Shown here: piece by piece, positions 7,730 to 15,988 of the stretch
Layout of the letters: each line of letters begins with the position of its first letter
How positions within the stretch are numbered: position 1 is the first letter of the stretch
Origin: Amycolatopsis australiensis
GTDB lineage: Bacteria > Actinomycetota > Actinomycetes > Mycobacteriales > Pseudonocardiaceae
DNA: 64,000 bases
Assembly (NCBI RefSeq): GCF_900119165.1
Contig: NZ_FPJG01000006.1
Coordinates: forward strand, 868,001-932,000
Direction: 5' to 3'
Translations under genes and position numbers: made by a program
The notes under the pieces: model-generated
Databases searched by the model: none
What the model saw: the letters and a program-made list of their open reading frames with translations, nothing else
What the model was told of the DNA's origin: nothing

Positions 7730-8320
7730 ATGAGCGAGGGACTCCGGGCCCAGAAGAAGCACGAGACCAGGAAGACCATCTCGAACGTCGCGACGAAGCT
7801 CTTCATCCGGAACGGCTTCGACGACGTGACGATCGCGGACATCGCCGCCGAGGCGCGGGTCGCCAAGATGACCGTGACGAACCACTTCCCGCGCAAGGAG
7901 GACCTCGTCTTCGACATCCGCGCGGACTTCACCGCCTGGCCGGCCGCGCTGATCCGCGACAGCGTCTTCCACGACACCCGGGAGCTGTACTTCGAAGCGC
8001 TGGGCGCCGAGCAGGCGCTGGTCGGCTTCTCCGGCCCCGGGTTCGTGCGGATGATCAAGGAGAGCGCGGTACTGACGAACGCGCTGCACGAGATGCACCG
8101 CGAGCGCGAGGAAGCCCTCACCGACCTGCTGCTCCGGCGTCACCCGGAGGAGGGTCTCGGGCCGGTGCTCGCCGCCGCGCACCTGACGACCCTGCTGCGC
8201 GTGCTCTTCCAGGAGGTCTTCGACCGGACTCTCGAAGACGAAAAGGGCATCGCCGACGCCGTGTGGCCGATGGCGGAACTGGCCTTCGACCAGCTGGAAC
8301 CGGCCTTCGGCAGGTACTAG
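7730..8320 (+). CDS. TetR family transcriptional regulator
   Basis: 196-residue repressor. The N-terminal TetR domain has RKTISNVATKLFIRNGFDDV, then TIADIAAEARVAKMTVTNHF as the helix-turn-helix (about residues 33-52) and PRKEDLVFDI. The C-terminal ligand-binding domain is variable. It is divergent from the exporter-mca operon and probably represses it and itself through the three sites in between, releasing on an electrophile or drug. Its stop codon overlaps the stop of the convergent DUF4328 gene by a few bases. Confidence 0.9.
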   Translation: MSEGLRAQKKHETRKTISNVATKLFIRNGFDDVTIADIAAEARVAKMTVTNHFPRKEDLVFDIRADFTAWPAALIRDSVFHDTRELYFEALGAEQALVGFSGPGFVRMIKESAVLTNALHEMHREREEALTDLLLRRHPEEGLGPVLAAAHLTTLLRVLFQEVFDRTLEDEKGIADAVWPMAELAFDQLEPAFGRY

Positions 8321-9333
8321 CGCGCCGCGCCGGCCGGTCGCGAAGGACGCAGCTCGGGCTCCGGGGCGCCCGCCACCTTGAGCACGCGCATCGAGCGCAC
8401 GGCCCGGGCGTCCGACGGCGCCAGCAACGCCGAGAACCGCCGCACGACCAGGGCGGTCACCACGGCCAGCACGGCCGCCGACAGGTCGGTCAGCGCCACC
8501 AGCACGACGCTGTCGGCCATCGACTGCACGTCGTCGCGGAAGCGCCAGGCGATCGTCACGCCGAGCAGGATCCAGTTCAGCAGCCAGGCACCCCACCACA
8601 CGAGCACCTGGCGCGACGGCTTCGGCCGGATGTCACGCGGGCGGCCCAGCACCGCGTGCTCCAGCTCGCTGACGATCGACAGCGCCATCGGCAGGTTCAC
8701 CACCGGCACGAGGATGCCGACCAGCACCTGCCACACCGGCCGTGGCGGGTCGTCGCCCGAGACGTCCGCGGCCGCCTGACGCGCGACCAAGAGCCACCAG
8801 ATCGCCAGCCCGGCGGGCAGCAGCGCGAGGATCGACGCCAGCAGGCCCGCGGTGAGCACGAAGCCGTCGGAGAACGCCACGACCGAGCGGTTCAGCGCGG
8901 CCTCGCGTCCTTCGACGAGCAGCACGTACCGCCAGATCTCCGCGCCGGCGGCGACCGCCGCGAGCACGGCGAAGCCGAAGAGGATGCCGATCAAGCTGCG
9001 GCTGAGCACCGGCAGCCGGTCGATCGGGCGGATCTCGTCCGACGCCGTGCCGGGCACCGACGTCGGACGGCGCCAGACCAGGTTCGGGAAGCCCCACCGG
9101 GGCGGCACCGGGTACGACGGCGGCCCGAGGTACCGCTCGGGCGGCGCCACCCGGCGGTGCGGCCACGCGCCCGGCGGCGGGGTCGCCACCCAGCGCAGCT
9201 TCGGCCGGTACACCGGACGGCGCTGGTACGGGTACGGCTCGGGCTGGGCCGCCAGGTTCCGGCCCTGCAGCTGCTGCGCCGTGGGCGGCGGATTCTGGCG
9301 CGGCCAGTACCCAGGAGGCGGACCCGGCTGCAA
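8317..9333 (-). CDS. DUF4328 membrane protein
   Basis: About 338 residues. The N-terminal 130 residues are a Pro/Arg/Tyr-rich cytosolic region. Five hydrophobic segments follow (starting IGILFGFAVLAAVAAGAEIW, FVLTAGLLASILALLPAGLA, VWQVLVGILVPVVNLPMAL, LVWWGAWLLNWILLGVTIAW and VVLVALTDLSAAVLAVVTAL), the arrangement of DUF4328 proteins. Function unknown. The proposed TTG start (9333) lies just after the rhodanese stop; the frame is open further upstream but would overlap the whole rhodanese gene. The start is uncertain because no good ribosome site is visible. The stop overlaps that of TetR. Confidence 0.75.
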   Translation of the reverse strand: MQPGPPPGYWPRQNPPPTAQQLQGRNLAAQPEPYPYQRRPVYRPKLRWVATPPPGAWPHRRVAPPERYLGPPSYPVPPRWGFPNLVWRRPTSVPGTASDEIRPIDRLPVLSRSLIGILFGFAVLAAVAAGAEIWRYVLLVEGREAALNRSVVAFSDGFVLTAGLLASILALLPAGLAIWWLLVARQAAADVSGDDPPRPVWQVLVGILVPVVNLPMALSIVSELEHAVLGRPRDIRPKPSRQVLVWWGAWLLNWILLGVTIAWRFRDDVQSMADSVVLVALTDLSAAVLAVVTALVVRRFSALLAPSDARAVRSMRVLKVAGAPEPELRPSRPAGAAR

Positions 9334-9335
9334 CG

Positions 9336-9695
9336 CTAGATCACTTCGGGTTCGATGCCGGGGTGCTCGCCGACCATCGGCCGGCCTTCGCGCTGCCACG
9401 CGCCCATGCCGCCGGCGACGTTGACGGCGTCCCAGCCGCTCTGGTTGAGCCACGCCGTCGCGCGCGCCGACCGGCCGCCGCTGCGGCAGATCACGTGGAT
9501 CGGCTGGTCGTCGGGCAGGTCGGCCAGCTCGCCGACGCGGGCGGGCAGCTCTCCCATCGGGATGTGCACCGCGCCGGGCGCGTGCCCAGCGGCCCACTCG
9601 TCGTCTTCGCGGACGTCGAGCAGGACGAGACCGTCCTTGGGCAGGTCGCGGACCTCAGCGGTCGGCAGTTCAGCAGGGCTCACCACGATCTCCAT
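9336..9695 (-). CDS. Single-domain rhodanese-like protein
   Basis: 119-residue rhodanese. It has LLDVREDDEWAAGHAPGAVH (substrate and structural motifs) and the active-site loop ICRSGGRS with the catalytic Cys (about residue 70), followed by AVNVAGGMGAWQ near the C-terminus. The six-residue loop is characteristic of sulfurtransferases of the GlpE/PspE type. It probably moves sulfane sulfur in the cytosol; no partner is evident. DUF4328 follows two bases after its stop, so the two are likely co-transcribed. Confidence 0.9.
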   Translation of the reverse strand: MEIVVSPAELPTAEVRDLPKDGLVLLDVREDDEWAAGHAPGAVHIPMGELPARVGELADLPDDQPIHVICRSGGRSARATAWLNQSGWDAVNVAGGMGAWQREGRPMVGEHPGIEPEVI

Positions 9696-9746
9696 GCTGC
9701 CATGCGGGGGCGTTGCCCGCGCGTGAGGTCACGCCCCCGCGAAGGG

Positions 9747-11375
9747 TCAGTGCGTAACGGCTTTCTCGGCACCCGCGCCGGTCAGCGCGCGCACCTCCAT
9801 CTCGGCGTACTTCGCGGCGTTGCGCTCCTTCGACAGGATGGTGCCGAGCCAGCCGAGCAGGAACGCGACCGGGATCGAGACCAGACCCGGGTTGTCGAGC
9901 GGGAACCAGTGGAAGTCGACGCCCTGGATCATCGACGCGCTCTTGCCCGTCTTGGCGTCCACGGGCTTGCCCGAGACCGCCGGCGAGAAGACGATCAGCA
10001 CGATCGTGACGACCAGCCCGCCGTAGATCGACCAGAGCGCGCCCTGGGTGTTGAACCGCTTCCAGAACAGCGAATACAGGATCGTCGGCAGGTTCGCCGA
10101 CGCCGCCACCGCGAAGGCCAGCGCCACCAGGAACGCCACGTTCTGGCTCTTCGCCAGGATGCCGCCGGCGATGGCCAGCGCGCCGATCACCAGCGCCGTG
10201 ATCCGGGCGACCCGGACCTCGCCGCCCGTCGAGATCTGGCCCTTCTTGATCACGCTCGCGTAGACGTCGTGCGCGAAGGACGCGGACGCCGTGATCGTCA
10301 GGCCCGCGACCACCGCGAGGATCGTCGCGAACGCGACCGCGGAGATGAACCCGAGCAGCACCGGGCCGCCGAGTTCGAGGGCCAGCAGCGGCGCCGCCGC
10401 GTTCGTCGTGCCCGGGGCCTTGGCGATCTTCTCCGGTCCGACGAGCGCGCCCGCGCCGTACCCGAGCACCAACGTGAACAGGTAGAACACGCCGATCAGC
10501 ACGATCGCCCAGACCACCGAGCGACGCGCGTCGCGAGCCGTCGGCACGGTGTAGAAGCGCATCAGGACGTGCGGCAGGCCCGCGGTGCCGAGGACCAGCG
10601 CGACGCCCAGCGAGAGGAAGTCGAGCTTGGTCGTGCCCGTCTTGCCGTACTGCTTGCCCGGGTCGAGCAGCGCCGCGCCGCCCTTGCCGCCCTTGTCGAC
10701 GGCCGCCTGGAACAGGCTGGACAGGTTGAAGCCGTACTTGCCGAGCACCCACAGCGTCATCGCGAACGCGCCGACGATCAGCAGCGCCGCCTTGATGATC
10801 TGCACCCACGTGGTGCCCTTCATCCCGCCGATCAGCACGTAAAGGATCATGATCACGCCGACGACGGCGATCACGACGTCCTGACCCGCCTCGCCGGAAA
10901 TGCCGAGCAGCAGGTTGACCAGGCCGCCGGCGCCCGCCATTTGCGCCAGCAGGTAGAAGAACGACACGGCCAGCGTCGAAATCGCCGCGGCGGCGCGGAC
11001 CGGCGTCTGCTTCATGCGGAACGCCAGCACATCGCCCATCGTGAACTTGCCGGTGTTGCGCAGCAGTTCCGCGACCAGCAGCAATGCCACGAGCCACGCG
11101 ACGAGGAAGCCGATCGAATAGAGAAAACCGTCGTAGCCGTTGACGGCGATCGCGCCCGCGATACCCAGGAACGACGCCGCCGAAAGGTAGTCACCGGAAA
11201 TCGCGATGCCGTTCTGCGGGCCGGTGAACGCGCGGCCGGCGGCGTAGTAGTCCGACGCGGTCTTCGTGTTGCGGCTGGCCCGGAACACGATCACCAGCGT
11301 GATCGCGACGAAGACCAGGAAGATGATGATGTTGAGGGTGGAGTTGCTGCCCTCCACGCCCGCGGCGAGGTTCAT
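9747..11375 (-). CDS. Sodium:solute symporter (SSS), ActP/MctC-like
   Basis: 542-residue transporter with 13 or more predicted helices. Typical SSS/ActP stretches include SDYYAAGRAFTGPQNGIAIS near the N-terminus, GDYLSAASFLGIAG, MKGTTWVQIIKA and GTAGLPHVLMRFYTVP. Family members (E. coli ActP, C. glutamicum MctC) take up acetate, propionate or pyruvate with Na+ or H+. The ATG overlaps the stop of a DUF485 gene (ATGA), the same pairing as yjcH-actP and the gene upstream of mctC. Upstream lie a second SSS transporter and a LytS/LytTR pair. Uptake of a short monocarboxylate is therefore the best guess. Confidence 0.88.
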   Translation of the reverse strand: MNLAAGVEGSNSTLNIIIFLVFVAITLVIVFRASRNTKTASDYYAAGRAFTGPQNGIAISGDYLSAASFLGIAGAIAVNGYDGFLYSIGFLVAWLVALLLVAELLRNTGKFTMGDVLAFRMKQTPVRAAAAISTLAVSFFYLLAQMAGAGGLVNLLLGISGEAGQDVVIAVVGVIMILYVLIGGMKGTTWVQIIKAALLIVGAFAMTLWVLGKYGFNLSSLFQAAVDKGGKGGAALLDPGKQYGKTGTTKLDFLSLGVALVLGTAGLPHVLMRFYTVPTARDARRSVVWAIVLIGVFYLFTLVLGYGAGALVGPEKIAKAPGTTNAAAPLLALELGGPVLLGFISAVAFATILAVVAGLTITASASFAHDVYASVIKKGQISTGGEVRVARITALVIGALAIAGGILAKSQNVAFLVALAFAVAASANLPTILYSLFWKRFNTQGALWSIYGGLVVTIVLIVFSPAVSGKPVDAKTGKSASMIQGVDFHWFPLDNPGLVSIPVAFLLGWLGTILSKERNAAKYAEMEVRALTGAGAEKAVTH

Positions 11376-11722
11376 CGGCCGGCTTCCCCTTCGATCCGGG
11401 CACGGATGCCGTCGGCGACCGGGTCGAGCTTCCGGTTGGCGTAGCGCACGTAGACACCCGTGATGACGAACGTGGAGACGAACTGCAGCAGGCCGAAGAC
11501 CAGGCCGACGGTGATGTTGCCGAACAGCTTGGTGCTCATGAAGCCGTGCGCGTAGTCCGCGAGCAGCACGTAGAGCAGGTACCACAGCAGGAACAGCGCG
11601 GTCATCGGGAACACGAACACCCGCAGCCGGCGGCGCAGGCCGGTGAATTCGGGACTTTGCTGGATCGTCTCCCAGTCGGTTTGCGGCTCCGCGCCACCGA
11701 CGCCCGGTTCGGTGCTGCTCAC
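11372..11722 (-). CDS. DUF485 membrane protein, SSS transporter partner
   Basis: 116-residue protein with a hydrophilic N-terminus (TDWETIQQSPEFTGLRRRLR, a DUF485 hallmark) and two membrane helices (VFPMTALFLLWYLLYVLLAD and ITVGLVFGLLQFVSTFVIT). The GTG start at 11722 is preferred: GGTGGAG lies about 8 bases before it and the DUF485 domain begins shortly after, whereas an upstream extension to 11833 has no family support. It is translationally coupled to the symporter and is likely a small accessory subunit, as YjcH is for ActP. Confidence 0.85.
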   Translation of the reverse strand: MSSTEPGVGGAEPQTDWETIQQSPEFTGLRRRLRVFVFPMTALFLLWYLLYVLLADYAHGFMSTKLFGNITVGLVFGLLQFVSTFVITGVYVRYANRKLDPVADGIRARIEGEAGR

Positions 11723-11827
11723 GGCGGATCTCCACCTTCCGTTCTCGTACTGGTAGAAACCAACGGAACGTATGGAGTCGACCGTGTAGTCGGTAAGCCC
11801 TCGATCGGGTATTAATTTCTTACTGAG

Positions 11828-11833
11828 TGTCAA
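11828..11833 (-). promoter_or_regulatory. Possible -35 element upstream of the DUF485-symporter pair
   Basis: The minus strand reads TTGACA at 11833-11828, just below the stop of the upstream symporter gene and about 105 bp before the DUF485 start. The hexamer at the expected -10 distance (TACCCG) is poor, so an internal promoter here is only a possibility. Confidence 0.25.
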
Positions 11834-11837
11834 CGCG

Positions 11838-13628
11838 CTACTTGCGATGCCGTCCCCGGCCGGCGACCCGCGTCTTCTCCTCGGCCTGGCCGAACCGCGC
11901 GACGGCCCGGTCCCGCATGAAGCCCAGCGGGTCGGGCGCGTGCAGCCGCAGCATGATGTCGTGGACGTGGTCCGGGCGCCCGTACCCGGTCACCCGGCTG
12001 ACCAGGTACGTCGTGACGAAGGCGGCCGGCACGGTGATCAGCGCGGGCTGGGTGACGAACCACGGCGCCCAGCCGCCGGTGTAGCCACTCACGACGTTGA
12101 CCACCAGCGCGGTCAGCACCAGGCCGCCGCCGACGAACATCCCGGCCAGCGCACCCGGCCAGGACAGCTTGCGCCACCAGATGCCCAGCACCAGCAGCGG
12201 GCTGAACGTCGACGCGGCGAGCGCGAACGTCAGCCCGATCGACAGCGAAATGTCGTCCGGCCGCAACGCGACCGCCAGCCCGATCGGGAACAGCGCGACC
12301 AGCCCGGTCGCCACGCGGAAGTCGCGCACCCGGCCGGGCAGCAGGTCGGTCGACACCACCCCGGCGACGCTCACCAGCAGCCCCGACGTGCTCGACAGGA
12401 ACGCGGCGAACGCGCCGGCCGCGGTGACCGCGCCGAGGATCTGGCCGCCGACGCCGGGCAGCATCGCCGTGGGCAGCCGCAGGATCGCCGCGTCCGTCTT
12501 GCCGGTGACCAGCAGCTCCGGCACGTACATCCGGGACAGCGCGCCCAGCAGCGTCGGGAACAGGTAGAACAGTCCGAGCAGCAGCAGGACGTGCACGGTG
12601 GTGCGGCGGGCGGCCTTCCCGTCGGGGTTGGTGTAGAAGCGCACGAGCACGTGCGGCAGGCCCATCGTGCCGAGGAACGTCGCGAACATCAGCGAATACG
12701 TCTGCAGCAGGTCGGTGAGGCTGCCGGAGCCGGGGTGCAGCCAGTTGGCGTTGTCCGCGCTCGCGTCGCTGACCACCGGCACCGGCGTGCCGGCCAGGAA
12801 CTTCAGCTTCGTGCCCTCGGACACCGTGTGCGGGGCCAGCGGGGTCCAGTGCGTCGGCCCGGCCGCCGGGCCGTTGTCGGTGCGGCCGTAGGCCCAGAGG
12901 TAGGTGTCGCTCCGGACCTGCAGGGTGACGTCGGTCTGCACGTCCACCGTGGTGTCGCTGGTGAACACCGGCGGCGCGGCCGAACCCAGCGGGCGGAACC
13001 CGTCCGGCCCGCCGCCGGCGAAGAAGACCAGGCACAGCACGAACGCGGGCACCGAGATCGCGAACAGCTTGAGCCAGTACTGGAAAGCCTGGACGACGGT
13101 GATCGCGCGCATGCCGCCGGCGATCACGTTGAAGGCCACCACGACCATCACCGCGACCGCGCCCGCCCACACCGGCACCGGGAGGATCGTCGCCAGCGCG
13201 AGGCCGGCGCCCTGCAGCTGCGGGACCATGTAGAGGATCCCGATGAACACGACGAACGCCGTGGAGAACCGGCGAAGCCCCTTCGAGCCGAGGCGCATCT
13301 CGACGAAGTCGGGCAGCGTGTACGCGCCGGAACGCCGCAGCGGGGCCGCGACGAAAAGCATCAGCGCGAGGTAGCCCGCGGTGAAGCCGATCGGGAACCA
13401 CAGCGCGTCGGCGCCGTCCTTGAGCACGATCCCGGCGATGCCGAGGAACGACGCCGCGGACAGGTACTCACCGGAGATCGCGGCGGCGTTGCGGCGGGAC
13501 CGCACGGTGCGCCGGGCGACCAGGAAGTCGTGCGTGGTCGTCGCCGAACGCGAGGAGCGGTGACCGAGGAAGAACGTCACCACGGCGACCAGCACGATGC
13601 CGGTCACGGCCCACGGGTTCAGCTGCAC
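11838..13628 (-). CDS. Second sodium:solute symporter (SSS family)
   Basis: 596-residue transporter, paralogous to the one downstream. Shared stretches are AAAISGEYLSAASFLGIAG near residue 50, GGMRAITVVQAFQYWLK and LGTMGLPHVLVRFYTNPDGK. It differs by a long periplasmic loop (about residues 215-300) rich in Ser/Thr/Asp. GTG start, with GAGGA eight bases upstream. Divergence in the loop suggests a different substrate or affinity. Together the two would make a low/high-affinity carboxylate uptake set under the nearby LytTR regulator. Confidence 0.86.
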   Translation of the reverse strand: MQLNPWAVTGIVLVAVVTFFLGHRSSRSATTTHDFLVARRTVRSRRNAAAISGEYLSAASFLGIAGIVLKDGADALWFPIGFTAGYLALMLFVAAPLRRSGAYTLPDFVEMRLGSKGLRRFSTAFVVFIGILYMVPQLQGAGLALATILPVPVWAGAVAVMVVVAFNVIAGGMRAITVVQAFQYWLKLFAISVPAFVLCLVFFAGGGPDGFRPLGSAAPPVFTSDTTVDVQTDVTLQVRSDTYLWAYGRTDNGPAAGPTHWTPLAPHTVSEGTKLKFLAGTPVPVVSDASADNANWLHPGSGSLTDLLQTYSLMFATFLGTMGLPHVLVRFYTNPDGKAARRTTVHVLLLLGLFYLFPTLLGALSRMYVPELLVTGKTDAAILRLPTAMLPGVGGQILGAVTAAGAFAAFLSSTSGLLVSVAGVVSTDLLPGRVRDFRVATGLVALFPIGLAVALRPDDISLSIGLTFALAASTFSPLLVLGIWWRKLSWPGALAGMFVGGGLVLTALVVNVVSGYTGGWAPWFVTQPALITVPAAFVTTYLVSRVTGYGRPDHVHDIMLRLHAPDPLGFMRDRAVARFGQAEEKTRVAGRGRHRK

Positions 13629-13659
13629 GGGAGGAATCCTCGCACGACTTGGTGCGGAA

Positions 13660-14190
13660 CTAGTTTTCGATCATGTCCACGAACGCGCGTTCGTTGCGCT
13701 CGGCCAGCCGGTTGTACCAGATGCCGACGCCGAACAGGAACGGGAACGGCAGCACGCCGAGGATCAGCCACGCCACCGGGATGCCGACCACGCTCAACCG
13801 GGAGAACCCGGGAACCAGGTAGAACAGCACCGGCAGCGAGCCGAACACGACGACGACGAGCAGCGTCAGCAGCAACGCCGTCCGCAGCTGCACCTTCACC
13901 AGGTGGTCGCGGACGAGCAGCTTCCCCCAGCTGGTCTGCTCCTCCAGCTCGACGCGGGCGCGCAGGGTACCGGCGCCGCGGCGCGGGTCGGCGAGGATCA
14001 CCCGCTCCCGCTTGGGTTTCGCGTGGTGCTCCGGCTTGGCCGGCTTCTCCGGTTCCGGCGCCGGCGGCAGCGACTCGACGACGGCCCGGTCCATCGGCTG
14101 CGGCAGCGGCCGCTGGCGCGCGCGCCTGCCGAGCGTCGGGTCGGGCTCGCGGACGCCGTTCGCGCGCCGCTCGTAGAAGTCGTCGGTCAT
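13660..14190 (-). CDS. Two-helix membrane protein of the symporter locus
   Basis: 176 residues: a charged Pro-rich cytosolic N-terminal half (about 1-100), two hydrophobic helices (ALLLTLLVVVVFGSLPVLFY and VVGIPVAWLILGVLPFPFLF) and a short tail YNRLAERNERAFVDMIEN. The layout resembles DUF485 proteins, and genes of this kind commonly accompany actinobacterial acetate-type symporters. It is the likely small subunit for the SSS transporter encoded 31 bp downstream. No known domain assigned. Confidence 0.75.
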   Translation of the reverse strand: MTDDFYERRANGVREPDPTLGRRARQRPLPQPMDRAVVESLPPAPEPEKPAKPEHHAKPKRERVILADPRRGAGTLRARVELEEQTSWGKLLVRDHLVKVQLRTALLLTLLVVVVFGSLPVLFYLVPGFSRLSVVGIPVAWLILGVLPFPFLFGVGIWYNRLAERNERAFVDMIEN

Positions 14191-14203
14191 GACCGGTCCC
14201 GGC

Positions 14204-15037
14204 TCAGCCGTTCCGGCCCGAACCGACCAGCCGGTCCTTCAGCGCGCGGGTGTGCCGCCTGCTGACCGGCAGCACCTTCTCCTCGTTGCCGATCACGACC
14301 TGGTAGCCGCCCTGGCCCATGCGTAGCTCGGTGATCAGCGGCAACGCGACCAGGAACGAGCGGTGGATCCGGACGAACCCGGCCTTCTCCCAGCGTTCTT
14401 CCAGCTGGGCCAGCGGGATGCGGACCAGGTGGCTGCCTTCGGTGGTGAACAGCCGCGCGTAGTCGCCCTGCGCCTCCACCCAGCGGACCGAGGAGCGCGG
14501 GATCAGCTTGGTGGTGCCGGCCAGCTCGACCGGGATGACCTCGTCGTCGTTCTTCACCGGCTCGCCGCCCATGGCGCCCGGCGGCGGGGCCGCGGCCGCG
14601 GCCAGCTTCTCCATCACGCGCGTGATCGCGCGGTCGAGGCGATCCTGCTGGTACGGCTTCAGCACGTAGTCGAGGGCGCCGAGGTCGAAGGCGTTGACCG
14701 CCTCTTCGGCGTGCCCGGTGACGAACACCAGCGCGGGCGAGGGCCGGAGCGCGGCGAACACGCGGGACATCTCCATGCCGGACAGGCCGGGCATGTCGAT
14801 GTCGGCGAACACCGCGTCGACGATCGGCAGGCCGCGGTCCTTGCGCTCGCGCAGCCGCGGGTCGTCGGTGGACAGCAGCCGCAGCGCCTCAGAGGCGTCG
14901 ATCGCCGGGAACACCTTCGCCACGTACGGGCTGTTACGCAGGCAGTGGACGAGTTCGTCAAGACCGTTCGGCTCGTCGTCCACGGCCAGGACCACGAGCT
15001 TCCGGGTGTCATCGTGAGCACTCACAGTGAAACGCAT
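14204..15037 (-). CDS. LytTR-family response regulator
   Basis: 277 residues. The receiver domain has VVLAVDDEP near the N-terminus (acidic pocket), ADIDMPGLSG with the probable phosphoacceptor Asp79, VFVTGH (about 104-109) and the conserved Lys in YVLKPY (about 124-129). A linker then leads to a LytTR DNA-binding domain (about 168-271) containing VRWVEAQGDYARLFT and FVRIHRSFLV. Possible starts are ATG 15046, ATG 15037 and GTG 15025; the choice is uncertain. The gene lies 13 bp upstream of the small membrane protein and SSS genes, which it probably activates. The kinase is encoded beyond sppA. Confidence 0.9.
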   Translation of the reverse strand: MRFTVSAHDDTRKLVVLAVDDEPNGLDELVHCLRNSPYVAKVFPAIDASEALRLLSTDDPRLRERKDRGLPIVDAVFADIDMPGLSGMEMSRVFAALRPSPALVFVTGHAEEAVNAFDLGALDYVLKPYQQDRLDRAITRVMEKLAAAAAPPPGAMGGEPVKNDDEVIPVELAGTTKLIPRSSVRWVEAQGDYARLFTTEGSHLVRIPLAQLEERWEKAGFVRIHRSFLVALPLITELRMGQGGYQVVIGNEEKVLPVSRRHTRALKDRLVGSGRNG

Positions 15038-15123
15038 CCTGCCCATTGCCGAGTGCAATGTCCAGCCCCCGTCCGCATCGAGTGAGCCCGCACTGCTGTG
15101 CACGGACGCGGGCACGCCGGGGT

Positions 15124-15969
15124 TCAGAGGCCGAAGCGGGCCCACGCCGCCTTCTGCGTCACCGCGTCCAGCACCGCCGACGCCGCGGCCGGTGCGCCGA
15201 TGCCGAGGCGCGCGAGCAGCGGCTTCTTCGGCTCGGCCACCGAGATCTCGGCGTCCGGGTAGCGCTCGCCGACGATCTGGCGGAGGCTGCCGAGACCGTC
15301 GGCCAGCCCCAGCTCGACCGCCTTCTCGCCGAGCCAGACGTCGCCGGTGAACAGGTCGTCGGAGTCGGCCAGCCGGTCGCCGCGGCGCTCCTTGACCCAG
15401 TTCACGAACAGCTCGTGCAGCTGGGTGTGCATCTTCTTCAGCCACTCGACGTCTTCGGGCTTCTCCGGCGAGAACGGGTCGAGGCGCGACTTGTTCTCGC
15501 CCGCGGTGTGCAGCCGCCGCTCGATCCCGAAGCGTTCGAGCAGGCCGGTGAAGCCGAAGCCGCCGCTGATCACGCCGATCGAGCCGACCATCGACGTCCG
15601 GTGCGCGTAGATCTCGTCGGCCGCGCAGGCCAGCCAGTAACCGCCGGACGCGGCGACGTCCTCGCAGAAGGCCAGCACCGGCACCTGCTTCTCGTCGGCC
15701 AGCTGCCGGATCCGCTCCGCGACCAGCCCGGACTGCGTCGGCGCGCCACCGGGCGAGTTGATCAGCAGCGCGACCGCCTTGAGCCGCTCGTGGCCGAACG
15801 CCCTGGTCAACGCGGTCTCCACCGCGGCGAGGTTGATCGCGCCCCTGGCCAGCGGCGACGGCGACGGCGTGATCACGCCGTGCAGCTTCACCACGGCCAC
15901 GACGTCCTTGCGCTCGACCCGGTCGGCGAGCACCGGGATCCGCGAAGCCAGCTTGTCCGTAACGCTCAT
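15124..15969 (-). CDS. S49 family peptidase (SppA/SohB-like)
   Basis: 281-residue Ser/Lys-dyad peptidase. It shows LLINSPGGAP (68-77, oxyanion region), DVAASGGYWLA with nucleophile Ser108, and AGENKSRLDPF with general-base Lys160. Bacterial SppA degrades signal peptides at the membrane. This protein is one-domain, about half the length of E. coli SppA, and lacks an obvious N-terminal membrane helix, so membrane attachment is unclear. It sits between the LytS-like kinase and its presumed regulator on the same strand, 19 bp after the kinase stop, an unusual position for a peptidase. Confidence 0.88.
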   Translation of the reverse strand: MSVTDKLASRIPVLADRVERKDVVAVVKLHGVITPSPSPLARGAINLAAVETALTRAFGHERLKAVALLINSPGGAPTQSGLVAERIRQLADEKQVPVLAFCEDVAASGGYWLACAADEIYAHRTSMVGSIGVISGGFGFTGLLERFGIERRLHTAGENKSRLDPFSPEKPEDVEWLKKMHTQLHELFVNWVKERRGDRLADSDDLFTGDVWLGEKAVELGLADGLGSLRQIVGERYPDAEISVAEPKKPLLARLGIGAPAAASAVLDAVTQKAAWARFGL

Positions 15970-15988
15970 ACTGCCAGGCTAGCCGGAT

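Noticed and set aside
9363..11444. Long plus-strand open frame opposite the rhodanese and symporter genes
   Set aside because: Composition is extreme (Arg, Gln, Asp, His), as expected of the complement of GC-rich coding DNA; the minus-strand genes have clear families.
11847..14192. Very long plus-strand open frame opposite the second symporter
   Set aside because: Same shadow effect; no recognisable domain, while the opposite strand encodes an SSS transporter.
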